Below the pieces are notes generated by a model. It searched no databases. It saw only the letters and a list, made by a program, of their open reading frames with translations, and had not been told where the DNA came from. The translations under genes were made by a program, and so were the position numbers. A DNA stretch of 64,000 bases. Origin: Bromus sterilis (taxonomy: Eukaryota > Streptophyta > Magnoliopsida > Poales > Poaceae). Where the stretch lies: the NCBI GenBank assembly GCA_950022295.1, contig OX465598.1, positions 181,221,501 through 181,285,500 on the forward strand, written 5' to 3'. Shown piece after piece: positions 10,030-21,501 of this stretch. Within the stretch, counting starts at the first letter, position 1; every line of letters begins with the position of its first letter.

Positions 10030-10520
10030 CATCCCAGTCCAGCGAGTAGCGCCACGTGTCGCGCTCACAGCGATTCCTCGGGATTTCATTTTTTTAATTT
10101 TTGTGTACGTGTTTTTTATGTTTAAAATTGGTTTTTTCAGCGTTTTTTTTTACTTTTCTGGTTTTCGCACGTTTATTCTATACGTTTTTTTTTCCGAAAA
10201 AGGAGGCACGACCTTGCCTCCGTGGCTTCGCCAGTCGTGCCTCAAAAAAGTAGGCATGAGTCGTGCCTCGTGCCTCCGCAAGAGGCACTATCGTGTCTCA
10301 GGGAAAGGCACGACACTACCGTTCCTCTAAAAGAGGCGCACTCATGCCTCGTGCCTCCGCGAAAGGCACTCGTGCCTCCCGTAAAAAGGCACTATCGTGC
10401 CTAAGAAAAAGGCACTATCGTGCCTCCGCGAGAGGCACTCGTGCCTCTAAAACAGGAAAAGCGAAAAAAGCTCCAGAGCGCTTGGCGCGCGCGAAGAGAA
10501 CGCGCTGTTCATAGCTACGA
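10030..10520. mobile_element. Possible non-autonomous Mutator-like element with inverted GAGGCAC/GTGCCTC motifs
   Basis: Between about 10,200 and 10,450 the heptamers GAGGCAC/AGGCAC and GTGCCTC alternate about twenty times with short spacers such as CGTGCCTCCGCGAGAGGCAC, making many small hairpins. The cluster is flanked by a GCCACGTGTCGCGCTC-like stretch on the left (about 10,050) and GCGCTTGGCGCGCGCGAAG on the right (about 10,480). These resemble degenerate inverted ends of Mutator-like elements in grasses. I could not find a clean 9-bp target duplication, so the class is uncertain. It contains no gene. Confidence 0.35.
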
Positions 10521-11739
10521 TTACTCTAAAATTAGTGATTTCGATAACATGGTGTGCTCGTGTGGACCAACGGCCACTTCTTCTATAAAAAAGAGCCCAA
10601 CTACCACTTGAGAATGCAAAAGCCCAAGCCCAGTTCGCTACAAACAGAACGTTTCGAATTTCTTCATCCTCACGAAGAGACCGAACAACCCCTCAAAAAA
10701 ACACAAAGAGACAGAACAGCTTCGAGTGTTTTAATGGCGCCTCCACTGGAAATATAATTCCTCAAGCTCTCATGTATACGTAGGATAGGCCCCCCTTGCA
10801 TCTGGGGGCTTGGACCTGCCGCCCCGCTCGCCCCTCCTCAGGGCCGGGCCTTGTTTAGAGGAGGTGCCGATCGCCGTTTCCATTGTGAATAAGATAACAC
10901 TTATGGGGCATCACAATGAGGAAAGACTACGATCCACAGTTTGATTTTATTATAAGATTGTTTTACATAAATTCTGGTGAAAATAATCCGATGGTTAATT
11001 CAGTATACAAAAATAGTGTTGGTGAAAATGTTGATGAAAATGATGATCCTGATATGATTGGATTGTTTGTAATGACGAAGGCTTCAATTTCCCCCTCCGG
11101 AGAAAAGTTTCCCCAGCAGGATCACCCGCCAGAGGGCAAAAGTACTCTGCCAAGGTTCTGCCTCGCAGACGGCGGCTGGCGAATCTGCTTTTTTTCTTCT
11201 AATTTTATGTAGGTCAGGAGGAGCTATATGGCCAAAGGATGTCGGGAGGCGAGGCCTCGGGGCCCCACACAGGCAAGTAGCATGACCATGGGGTAGGCCG
11301 CGCCATCTAGCTGTGTGGAGGCCTGGTGGGGCCCCTGCTACTGTTTTGCTCTAAATCCATTATATCTTGTATAAATGATCTCCATAATTTTTCATTGCAT
11401 TTTGAGCTCCAGAGAATTGACTTATGTATTTTTCTATTTTGGATCCAAAATTCGAACTACAGATGGGCCTCTCAGTATTTTCCTTGTAAATTAAGAAAGA
11501 AAAAACATTAAAACAACATCATATTGTGGAATATATGAATGTAAACGGATAAATTATAGTAGGAAATAGTTATGCAAATGGACATATCAGGGTCTGTTAA
11601 GAAAATCACTTTTCACATCCATTTAAAATAATGGAAATCCATTGAAAGTGACATAAGCAAGTAAGATGTGTATGGACTAAACACTGGCAACGGGGGCAAA
11701 GGTCTCATCAAATCCAAGACTTTAACTTGGGAGTACCCT
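10521..11739. other. Unclassified intergenic DNA
   Basis: I see no recognisable element or gene. A 98-codon plus-strand frame at 10,916-11,212 (acidic, GENVDENDDPDMIGLF) has a non-random look but matches no family I know, and its neighbourhood gives no support. GC-rich stretches at 10,790-10,870 and 11,230-11,335 flank AT-rich DNA. The last five bases (ACCCT, 11,735-11,739) would be the left target duplication of the LTR that follows. Confidence 0.4.
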
Positions 11740-11817
11740 TGTCGGGGGATGAATCCCGGTATACAAAAGTCCTCGATTTGAGCAAAAGAAGCAAGCCAAG
11801 AAGAAGGAAAGAAGCCT

Positions 11818-12160
11818 GGCAGAGTGCTTCTGGCCGACTTCAAACAACAGACTGCGACTGGAAGACTGCAGAGTGCTCCTGGCCGACTACAGAGTGCTCC
11901 TGGCTGACTGCAGAGTGCTCCTAGACGACTGCAGAGTGCCCCTGGATGACTACAAACTATTCCTGGCCGACTGCAGACTACTTCTGGAAGACTGCAGAGT
12001 GCTCCTGGCCGACTGCAGAGTGCTCCTGATCGACTGCAAAATGCAGACTGCCCCTAGCCGACGGAATACTACAGAGTGCTCTTGGCCGACTGCAGACTGC
12101 TCCTGGCAGACTGCAGACTTCTCATGGCCGACTTCAGAGTGCTCTTAGCCGATCGCAGAT
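11818..12160 (+). repeat. 21-bp minisatellite in the LTR
   Basis: About 15 degenerate copies of a 21-bp unit built on CAGAGTGCTCCTGGCCGACTG. One copy near 12,045 is disrupted. The core GCTCCYGGYCGACTGC is shared with the 56-bp monomer of the large arrays downstream. Confidence 0.85.
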
Positions 12161-12385
12161 TGCAAATTCAATGACAAGAGGCAATCCCGGAAGATCTGTG
12201 TCCTTGTATGAAGGGTCATGTCCCAGACAGGCTGCAGACTTGACTAGACATGGTACTGATTTTACTAGACAACTCCCTATCTGCCAGGCCTACACTGCAG
12301 ATGACGTCAGGGATGGTGTGATTGATGACGTCAGCGATGACGCAATTCTCCTCAGAGGCTGATAGCAGGGACCGATTGTATATAA

Positions 12386-13150
12386 AACTAGATGATACCT
12401 CGCGCGTTGCTGCGGGAACTATTAACAAATACTTTGATGTTTTAAAACATGAGAAAATTATGAAACATATTATAATTTGATTATAACTTATTTTTTGAAA
12501 AAATATATTGTTTAGAGTACAAATCTAAGACAATTTTATGAAAATTCAAAAATATGTGTGATTTTTTGCTTTGTTAATTTATTACCTTGACAATATATCG
12601 GCGAGATGATAAGAGACGAAAAGAAGTTGGGTAGAGATAGTGGAAATATCTCCACCCTTAACTAAACCTAAAACAATGATAACAACTACAATGTGCATTC
12701 ATAAAAAAATTGTCGCATAGAAAAATAACATGCGAGGTAACTTATAATTTGATTTTCTATAAAGAAATCATTTATAAATCGTGGACCCAAGTGCATAATT
12801 TTTTTAAATATTTTTTGTGATGCATGGAAAATTAAATGGGAGCATGTGCATGAAGAGTTGAACAATGATAGCAAGTACAGATGTGCATTCATAGAAAATT
12901 TGTCGAATAAAAAAATAACATGCGAGGTAACTTATAATTTGATTTTCTATAAAGAATTTGTTTATAAATCGTGGAGCTAAATACATATTTTTTAATATTT
13001 ATTTGTGATGCATGGAGAATTAATGTGAGCATGTGCATGAAGAGTTGGTGGAAATTAGTTTTTGCATGGTGGACCTACTTGATGATGTGGATAGCTTGCA
13101 TGTCAAGATAGATAGGTAAGTGGGGATGAACTATTTAGGTATTATAGATT
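12386..13150. mobile_element. AT-rich insertion in the LTR with an internal duplication
   Basis: An AT-rich block begins with ACCTCGCGCGTTGCTGCGGG and ends in a TATTATAGAT stretch, inside an otherwise GC-richer LTR. It contains two direct copies of about 185 bp (12,674-12,858 and 12,859-13,046), each with ACATGCGAGGTAACTTATAA and GCATGTGCATGAAGAGTTG. The opening motif recurs widely in grass DNA, but I cannot assign a superfamily. The boundaries are approximate and no target duplication was confirmed. Confidence 0.45.
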
Positions 13151-13492
13151 ACCATTGTAACCGGGGGCCAGCCTATAAGACCCCTGGGAATCCCTCCTTG
13201 GAGAGGGTTGTACTCTCTCTCATTGCCCCCACTCGTTCACACACACAAAGAAAGAGAGAACTAGAGCTCCTCTTGTTCCTCCTCTAAAACAGCTCCAGGA
13301 GCACCATTGTACTGTGATATACACCCATAGTTAGACATGCAGTTGTAGGGATTATACATCCACCGCGAGGGTCCCGAACCTGGGTACTTCACTGTGCGTT
13401 TGTGCCCAAACCCGTCCGGACGCCAACGCTTCCTCAGTGTTCCCCTCTCTTTAGCCATCCCATGGCATCTGACGTTTACTTATCGACGACAG

Positions 13493-13510
13493 TTGGCGCC
13501 CACCGTGGAG
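13493..13510 (+). other. Primer binding site, Tat type
   Basis: TTGGCGCCCACCGTGGAG follows the LTR end by one base. The coding Tat element has TTGGCGCCCACCGTGGGG at 36,491, so both would use the same tRNA primer. Confidence 0.8.
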
Positions 13511-15552
13511 CGATCTGCAATTACCAGAGTCCCGTTACGGATGGGGTCCCTCTTCATTGACTCGGCTTCTCCACCGCCAACCTTTCTCCATCCATGCTCC
13601 GCCTCGGTCTCGCTGGCGCGCTGTGTCTGCATGCCCGGAGGCTGCGCGTCGTGGATTGCTCTTTCTGCGCCCGCTTCGCGCCTTAGGTTGCGCTACTCTG
13701 TGGCTCCTCCGCCCGCCGGCTGGACCTACGCGCCGGCCATCTCCTCGCGTTCCCCTGCGCCCGCCCATTTGCGGAGTGCCTGCTCGTTGGTCTACCCGTG
13801 CAGCCGACGGATGGCTGCCCACGCCGGTTGCGCCATGTTCCTCTGCGATCTCCTCCGTCTGTCGGCGTCGAACTTCACTGCCTCCTCCTTGACTGTCTGT
13901 GCGCCCTCCTCAGCGTCGCATGCGGCTGCCCCACGCACCTCCTGGATCCGTCGACTGTGTGTTAGCTCAACCGCCTCGCGTCACCTCCCCGCCGGCTGCG
14001 GCTTCGTGCGCTTGCTACTGGCCCGCCGCCCCTTCATTCGACTGCCCCTTACGCCTCTGCGCAGGCCCTCCGTCTGCGAGCTCCCGGGCGTCCGTCCGAG
14101 CGCCCACCGGTGGTGAGCTCCTTGGCCGACAACCCTAGCTCCCCGCTCCTATCAGCCGACGCCGACTGCGCCCTCTTACATTCGCGCGGCAGACCCCTCG
14201 TGGCCCGCCCCGGCTGCCCGCTCCTCTGCCGGCCAGCTGCCCGGCGGACTCCTGATCCTCCTCCCCGTCGCTGCTCGCTCTCCCCGTCTACGACTCCTCG
14301 ACGAAACCCCTTGGCCGCCCCCGCCCCTCGCCTGCACCGGATCCGACTAGCCTCGCTCGCGCCCTTCGGCTGCTCTCGCGCGTGAGTCTTCCGATTGCAG
14401 ACTGAAGAAAAATAAGCGATTTTAGAGAAATGAAGTGCAGAAAAAGTGCAGAGACATGAAGAAAAAACACATTGTTGGGATGCTCGTTGGGCCGTCTACC
14501 CCTGCTCGGCCAGTCGACTGCGAGATGGCAAGAAAAATGTTGAGAAGCTTGCTGGGCCAAAAACAAACAAAAAAACCGGCTGCGCTGTTGGGTTGGCTGG
14601 GTGCCAGGATGGCTGTGCAAAAAAAAAGATGCCGACTGTGCTATTAGAGTGGACCGGCTGCGCTGTCCGCTTGGGCCGGCTGCGTCCCCCATCCGGCTGT
14701 GAGAAAAAAAAGGCGTCCCACATGGCTGCCGCCTGTTGCCAGCCATCTGACGGAGCTCCCACAAGAAGCCCTCTGCGCTGTTTTGCGAGAGAAGTATAGA
14801 AATACATGCGTTGGCTGCGTCTCGGACGACTGCTGCCTATAACCAGCCGCCTGCTTGGAGAGCCCGCAAGAAGCCCTCCTCACCGCCTACGCGAGAAAAA
14901 AAGCAAGAGGAAAGCACCCACTGCTCCAGTTGGCTGCTCCCGGCTAGCTAATTGAAAATAACTCGGAGGCTACACCCAGTGGGTGTCCCGACTATGCAAA
15001 AAATACAATGTGAGTGCTCACTCAGTATCCCTTTCATAGAAAAAATGACGGATGAATCCGAACAATCTGCAGGTGCTATCTCCATGTTATTTTCCAGTTG
15101 GCTGCCTGCCCGTCCTGGGACCGGCTGCCGTCCGGGCAGACCAGATAACCCAAATTGTGATTTCCCATAGACGGCTTAGTAGTGTGTACGTAACCAAAGC
15201 ACTACTCTTCCATCCAGTTGCAGACTGCAAGACGTCTGTAATGTTGGCAAGAGAAAAAGCTGGAGGTCGCCTCACATGAAAAACGTTCACAGAAAAAATA
15301 GCTTGGGTGACCCAATCGTTCCCTTTTAGATGCTTGCTCCGTTGAGTTTCCTCCCCAAAATCTAAGTACTGTACACTCTACCTTACGACCTACTCTTCAA
15401 TTTCAGCTACAGACCGCAACCTGGATGTCTGGTTGGCAAGAGAAAAAGCCAAAATGGTGGAATGAACAGGAAAATGACTAAGGGGCTCGGGAAAACTCGA
15501 GTCAGCCTCACGATGCACAAGTATGCATTGCTAATAATAATATATTTGATCC
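13511..15552 (+). other. GC-rich leader of the array-bearing element, no gag found
   Basis: Two kilobases between primer site and array. The first 900 bp are C-rich and open in several frames only because of composition; no gag motif is visible. The rest alternates GGCTGC-rich stretches with A runs. At 14,928-14,943 the leader contains AGTTGGCTGCTCCCGG, which is exactly the core of the 56-bp monomer, and phrases such as TTGGCAAGAGAAAAAGC recur (15,245 and 15,431). This makes the leader a candidate source of the array. Confidence 0.55.
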
Positions 15553-18500
15553 CAAAGCGAGCTCTTCCCGGTTGAGTGCGCCAAGTTGGATGCTCCCGGT
15601 CGACTGCTCCAAGCGAGCTCTTCCCGGTTGAGTGTGCCAAGTTGCCTGCTCCCGATTGACTGCTCCAAATGAGCCCTTCTCGGTTAAGTGCGCCAAGTTG
15701 GCTGCTCCCGGTCGACTGCTCTAAGAAAGTTCGTCCCGGTTCAGTGCGCCAAGTTTGCTGCTCTCGGTCGACTGCTCCAAACGAGATCCTCTCGGTTGAG
15801 TGCGACAAGGTTGCTTCTCCCGGTCGACTGGTCCAATCGAGGCCCTCCCGGTTGAGTGCACCAAGTTGCGTGCTCCCGGTCGACTGCTCCAAGCGAGCCC
15901 CTCCCGGTTGAGAGCACCAAGTTGGCTACTTCTAATCGACTGCTCCCAGCGAGCCCCTTCCGGTTGAGAGCGCCAAGTTGGCTGCTTCCGATCGACTGCT
16001 CCAAGCGAGCCCCTCCCAGTTGAGTGCGCCAAGTTGATTGCTCCAAGCGAGCCCCTCCCATTTGAGTGCGCTAAGTTGGCTTCTCCCGTTTGATTGCTCC
16101 AAGCGAGCCCCTCCCGGTTGAGGGTGCTAGGCTGATCCCCGTTGACAGCTCCAAGCGACCTCTTCCCGGTTGAGTGCGCCAAGTTGCCTACTCCCGGTCG
16201 ACTGCTGCAAGCGAGCCCTTCCCGGTTGAGTGCGCCAGGATGCATGCTCCCCATCAACTGCCCTAAGCGAGCGCTTCCCAGTTGAGTGCGCCAAGTTGGC
16301 TGCTCCCGGTCGATTACTCACAACGAGCCCTTCTCGGTTGAGTGCTCCAAGTTGGCTGCTCCCGGTCGATTGCTCGAAGAGAGCCCTTCCCGGTTGAGTG
16401 CGCCAAGGTGGCCGATCCTGGTCGACTGCTCCAAGCAAGCTCCTCCCAGTTGAGTGCGTCAAGTTCGCTGCTCCCGGTCAAATGCTCCAAGCGAGCTCCT
16501 CTCGGTTGAGTGCGCCAAGTTGGCTGCTCCAAGCGAGCCCCTCCCTGTTGAGTGGACCAAGTTAGCTGCTCCCGGTCGACTTCATCAAGCAAGGCCTTCC
16601 CGGATGAGTGCGCCAAGTTGGCTGCTCCCGGTTGACTTCTCACAACGAGCACTTCCCGGTTGAGTGCGCCAAGTTGGCTGCTCCCGGTCGAGTGCTCCAA
16701 GTGAGCCCCTCCAGGTTGAGTGCACCAAGTTGGTTGCTCCCGATCGACTGCTCCAAGCAAGCCCTTCACGATTGAATGCTCCAAGTTGGTTGCTCCCGGT
16801 CGACTGCTCCAAGCGAGTTCGTCCCGGTTGAGTGCGTTAAGTTGGCTACTCTCGGTCGACTGCTCCAAGCGAGTTCGTCCCGGTTGAGTGCGACAACTTG
16901 GATGCTCCCGGTCGACTGCTCCAAACGAGCTCCTCCCGGTTGAGTGCGCCAAGTTGGCTTCTCCCGACCGACTGCTTCAAGCGAGCCCCTCACGGTTGAG
17001 TGCGCCAAGGTGACTGCTCCCGGTCACCTGCTCCAAGCGAGCTCTTTCCTGTTGATTGCGAAAAGTTGGCTGCTCTCGGTCGACTGATCCAAGCGAGTTC
17101 GTCCCGGTTGAGTGCGCCAAGTTGGCTGCCCGGTCAACTGCTCCGAGAGAGGTCCTCCCGGTTGAGTGCGCCAAGTTGGCTGCTCCCGGTCGACTGCTCA
17201 AAGCGAGCCCATCACGGGCCAAGCGAGCTCCTCCCGAGTTCACCAAGTTGGCTTCTCCCGGTCGAGTGCTCCAAGCGAGCCCCTCCCGGTTGAGTGCGCC
17301 AAGTTGGCTGCTCCTTATCGACTGCTCCCATCGAGCGCCTCCTGGTTGATTGGGCCAAGTTGGCTGCTCCTGGTCGACTACTCCAAGCGCGCCCTTCCCG
17401 GTTGACTAGGCCAAGTTGGCTGCTCAAAGACTGCTCCTCCCGATTGAGTGCGCCAAGTTGGCTGCTCCCGATCGACTGCTCCAAGAGAACTCTTCCCGCT
17501 TGAGTGCGCCAAGTTGGTTGCTCCTGGTCGACTGCTCCAAGCGAGCCCCTCCCTGTTGATTGCGCGCGAGCCCGTCCCGGTTGAGTGCGCCAGGGTGTCT
17601 GCTCCCGATCGACAGCTCCAAGCGAGCCCTTTTCGGTTGTATGCGTCTGGTTGCCTACTCCCGGTCTACTAATCCAAGCGAGTGCTTCACGGTGAAGTGC
17701 GCCAAGTTGGTTTCTCCCGCTCAACTGCTCTAAGCGAGCCCTTCCCGGTTGAGTGCGGCAAGTTGGCTTCTCCCAGTCGACTGCTCCAAGCGAGTTCGTC
17801 TCGGTTGAGTGCGCCAAGTTGGCTGGTCCCGGTCGACTGCTTCAAGAGAGTTCATCCCGGTTGAGTGCGCCAAGTTGGCTACTCCCGGTCGACTGCTCAA
17901 AGCGAGCTTCTCCCGGTTGAGTGCGCCAAGTTGGCTGCTCCCGATCACTTGCTCCAAGCGAGCCTGGTCCTGGCCGAGAGCGCCAAGTTGGCTTCCCTTG
18001 GTCAACTGTTCCTACCGAGTCCTTCCCGATTGAGTGCGCAAGTTGGTTGCTCCTGGTCGACTTCTCCAAGCGAGTTCATCCCCGTTGAGTGCGCAAAGTT
18101 GGCTGCTCCCAGTCGCCTGCTCCATGCAAGCTCCACCCGATTGAGTGCGCCAATTTGGCTCTCCCGGTCGACTGCTCCAAGCGAGCCCTCCCTGGCCAAG
18201 TGATCTCCTCCCGGTTGAGTACGCCAAGTTGGCTTCTCCAGGTCGACGACTGCAAGCGAGCCTCCTGGTTGAGTGCGCCAAGTTGACAGCTCCCGGTCGA
18301 CTGTTTCAAGCGAGCCCCTCCAGTTTGAGTGCGCCAAGTTGGCTGCTCCCGGTCGAATGCTCCAAGTGAGCCCCTCTCGGTTGAGTGCGCCAAGTTGACT
18401 ACTCCCAATCGACTGCTTCAAGCGAACCCTTCCCGGTTGAGTGTGCCAAGTTGGCTGCTCCCGGTCGACTGCTCCAAACGATACCTTCCCGGTTGAGTGC

Positions 18501-19192
18501 GTGAAGTTGGCTTCTCCCGGTCGACTGCTACAACTGAGCACCTCCAGGTTGAGTGCGCCAAGTTAGATGCTCCCGGTAGTCTGCTCCAAACGAGCCCTTC
18601 CCGGTTGAGTGCGGCAAGCTGGCTGCTCCCGATCGACTACTCGAAGCGAGCTCCTCCTGGTTGAGTGTGCAAAGTTGGATGCTCCCGGTCGACTGCTCCA
18701 AGTGAGTTCTTCTCGGTGGAGTGCGTCAAGTTGGGTGCTCCCGGTCGACTGCTCCGAGAGAGACCCTCCTGGTTGAGTTCCCGGTTGAGTGCGCCAAGTT
18801 GTCTGCTCTCGGGCGACTGCTCCAAGCGAGTTCTTCCCTGTTGAGTGCGACAAGTTGGCTGCTCCTGGTCGACTTCTCCAACCGAGGTCCTCCCGGTTAA
18901 GTGCACCAAGTTGGCTGCTCTCGGTCGACTACTTCAAACGAGCCCCTCGCGGTTGACTGCGCTAAGTTGGCTGCTCCCGGTGACCTCCTCCAAGCGAGCC
19001 CTTTCCTATTGAGTGCGCAAAGTTGGCTGCTCCTGGTCGACTGCTCCAAGCGAGCTTTTCCCGGTTGAGTGCACCAAGTTTGTTGCTCCCGGTGATTGCT
19101 CCAAATGAGCCCCTCCCAGTTGAGTGCGCGCGCGAGCTCGTCCCAGTTGAGTGCGCCAGGGTTCCTGCTCCCGATCGACAGCTCCAAGCGAG
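15553..19192 (+). repeat. 56-bp tandem array, block A
   Basis: About 65 head-to-tail copies of a 56-bp monomer containing GTTGAGTGCGCCAAGTTGG, CTGCTCCCGGTCGACTGC and TCCAAGCGAGC. Single monomers differ from the consensus by several substitutions, and a few are shortened, extended or spliced to a partial unit. Distinct variants act as landmarks: GGTTGTATGCG (17,636), the GGCCAAG-containing junction unit (17,215 and 18,190), CTACAACTGAG (18,529), AGAGAGACCCTCC (18,755) and GTGCGCGCGCGAGC (about 19,125). Their order is repeated in the other blocks. It ends abruptly at a truncated LTR. Confidence 0.95.
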
Positions 19193-20628
19193 AAATCAGC
19201 GTACTGGAAGCTTCGTGAAGAGCCCGAGAGGGGCCCCAGGCGGCCAGAGGGTGCGGTCCCACCCCTGGCCGCGCCAGGGGGGCGCCTGGAGCCCCTGGCC
19301 CACCTCTGGCTTCCCCTTTCGCCTATTTATTCCCCGTGACGAGAAACCCTCGGGGACGGAACCATTTTTCGCGATCTCTCCTCTGTTCCGCCGCCGCCGT
19401 GCTTCCAAGATCGGGAGCACCAGAAGACCTCTTCCCGGCACCCTGCCGGAGGGAGGAATCACCTCCGGGAGCTTCTCCACCACCATGGATGCTTCCCGGA
19501 TGAACCGTGAGTAGTCCACCTTGGACCATGGGTCTATTATCAGTAGCTATGTGATGTTCTACTCCCCTCTTTTTTCTTCATGGATTAGACCTCGTGAGCT
19601 GCCCTACATGATCGAGGCACATATGTAATCTTTCTGCTGTTGCTATGCTGAGTTTGCTGGGATCCGATGGATTATGAGATTATGTTCAGATTGTGATTGA
19701 GTTATATATTTGATTCTCTTCTTTTATATTTATGTTCTTGAGTAATTCTTGCATGTTCTCCGTTGCTGTTTATTGCTTTGGCCAAGTAGTAGGTAGTGAC
19801 TCCAAGAGGGAGTGTTATGCATGATTGTGGGTTCATGCCCCACGATGACTAGCTTGAGTGACAGAAACATGAGTCTAGGGGATGTGTTGTTGCCACAAGG
19901 GGGAAAACAACGGTGCTTGTACTTGCGGGTGCAAGGATTGTTTACTTTAGGCAAAGTTCTTTAATGAAGTTGTCCGTTGCGTTGAGTTTACACTTTGGGT
20001 GGGATTCGCAACTTAATACCAGTGAGATGTTCTGGATAGATATCTCAAGGTGGATGATTAGTGGGTATATGCAGATGGATTTCGGTCTACTTGTCTTGGC
20101 GTACCGCCCATGCTTTTGAGCCTCTTCCTTTCTGCATAACATAATTAGCATTGGTTTGCGCACATAATCCTGTCAATTTCCCAGCTTAATTTGTTTACCT
20201 CGCATGGCTGTTTTATCGTCTTTTGGGAGAGAGACATCACCAGTGAACATCATAGGACCCCGGTCCATATTACCAATACTGTTTACACCTTCAATTTACT
20301 TTCAGTATTTACTTTTCCGTATCTATCACTATCATTATTATCCCGTGCGTTTTATCCTTTGTAAACAACAAGGCCGGAGGAATTGACAACTCCTCTGTAC
20401 TCATTGGGAGCAAAGCTATCTGTTGTGTGTGCAGGTCCAGGTGAAGTTAGCAATCCTTAGATTTTCAACGACGCCAATTGTTCACTTCACCACCTACTTG
20501 TATCTGTTGGAGTTCTACTGGTTCGATATTCAACCTTAGCATCTTTCCTAAGGGAAACTTGCTGCTACGCTACATCTCACCTTCCACTTGGGGTAACCAA
20601 CGAGGAGCGAGAAGTATCTCGTGTATCA
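19193..20628 (+). mobile_element. 5'-truncated LTR (Athila-type) inside the array
   Basis: This is plainly LTR sequence: a GC-rich CCAGG/GGCGCC stretch, a CCTATTTATTCC TATA box at about 19,322, a T-rich region, and a 3' end GAAGTATCTCGTGTATCA. Near the end ACTTGCTGCTACGC and CTTGGGGTAACCAACG are typical of Triticeae Athila-type LTRs. The beginning is missing: array sequence runs straight into the LTR at 19,193. Array resumes on the far side at 20,629. It is a solo LTR that lost its 5' end and left target duplication. Confidence 0.75.
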
Positions 20629-21501
20629 AGCTCCTCTCGGTTGAGTGCGCCAAGTTGACTGCTCCCAATCGACTGTTTCAAGCGAACCCTTCCCGGTTGA
20701 GTGTGCCAAGTTGGCTGCTCCCGGTCGACTGCTCCAAGCGATCACTTCCCGGTTGAGTGCGCAAAGTTGGCTTCTCCCGGTCAACTGCTACAACTGAGCA
20801 CCTCCTGGTTGAGTGCCCCAAGTTAGATGCTCCCGGTCGACTTCTCCAAACGAGCCCTTCCCGGTTGAGTGCTCCAAGTTGGCTGCTCCCGGTCGACTAC
20901 TCAAAGAGAACTCCTCCTGGATGAGTGTGCAAAGTTGGCTGCTCCCGGTTGACTGCTCCAAGTGAGTTCTTCCCAGTGGAGCGCGTCAAGTTGGGTACTC
21001 CCGGTCGACTGCTCCAAGAGAGACCCTCCCGGTTGAGTTCCCGGTTGAGTGTGTCAAGTTGGCTGCTCTCGGTTGACTGCTCCAAGCGAGCTCCTCCCGG
21101 TTGAGTGCACCAAGTTGGCTGCTCCCGATCGACTGCTTCAAGCGAGCCCCACGCAGTTGAGTTTGCCAAGTTGGCTGTTCCCGGTTACCTACTCCAAGAG
21201 AGCCCTTTCCTATTGATTGCACCAAGTTGGGTGCTCTCGGTCGATTGCTCCAAGCGAGCTCTTCCCGGTTGAGTGCGTCAAGATGGTTGCTCCAGGTGAC
21301 TGCTCCAAGCGAGCCCCTCCTAGTTGAGTGCGCGCGCGAGCTCGTCCCGGTAGAGTGCGCCAGGGTGCTTGCTCCTGATCGAGATCTCCAAGCGAGCCCT
21401 TCCCGATTGTATGCGCCTGGTTGCCTGCTCCCGGTCTACTAATCCAAGCGAGTGCTTTCCGGTGGAGTGTGCCAAAGTGGTTGCTCCCGCTCGACTACTC
21501 T
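20629..21501 (+). repeat. 56-bp tandem array, block B
   Basis: About 15.6 monomers of the same family. It repeats the monomer order of block A from about 18,375 on: CCCAATCGACTG variant, CTACAACTGAG (20,789), GTGGAGCGCGTCAAGTTGGG (20,975), AGAGAGACCCTCC (21,018), CCCTTTCCTATTGA (21,193), GTGCGCGCGCGAGC (21,330), GGTTGTATGCG-type unit (21,409). The right end is cut at 21,501 by Athila LTR sequence. Confidence 0.95.

Larger units (their letters stand above)
11740..13491 (+). repeat. LTR of a non-autonomous Tat-type element (5' LTR)
   Basis: It begins TGTCGGGGGATGAATCCCGG and ends TATCGACGACA, giving TGTCG/CGACA inverted ends, and is followed one base later by a TTGGCGCCCACCGTGG primer site. 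The same ends and primer site occur in the coding Tat element at 36,017-51,187, although the rest of the LTR differs. Inside are a 21-bp minisatellite (11,818-12,160), an AT-rich insertion (about 12,386-13,150), and TATA-like boxes at about 12,376 and 13,167. No matching 3' LTR occurs in the window, so the element would extend past 64,000. Confidence 0.72.

Noticed and set aside
10916..11212. A 98-codon acidic ORF as a real gene
   Set aside because: No recognisable domain, no supporting promoter or neighbour, and the surrounding DNA is repeat-like. It is mentioned only as an open frame.
13394..14385. Plus-strand open frames in the GC-rich leader (up to 240 codons)
   Set aside because: Open in several frames at once on both strands, Pro/Ser/Ala/Arg-rich, no gag motif. 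This is explained by high GC.
15407..19262. Long open frames (up to about 260 codons) across the 56-bp arrays, mostly minus strand, with repeats such as QPTWRTQPGG
   Set aside because: The monomer has almost no stop codons in any minus frame. Because 56 is not a multiple of 3, a frame passes through all three phases and stays open by composition. Lengths and ends vary randomly and no known protein repeat is recognised.
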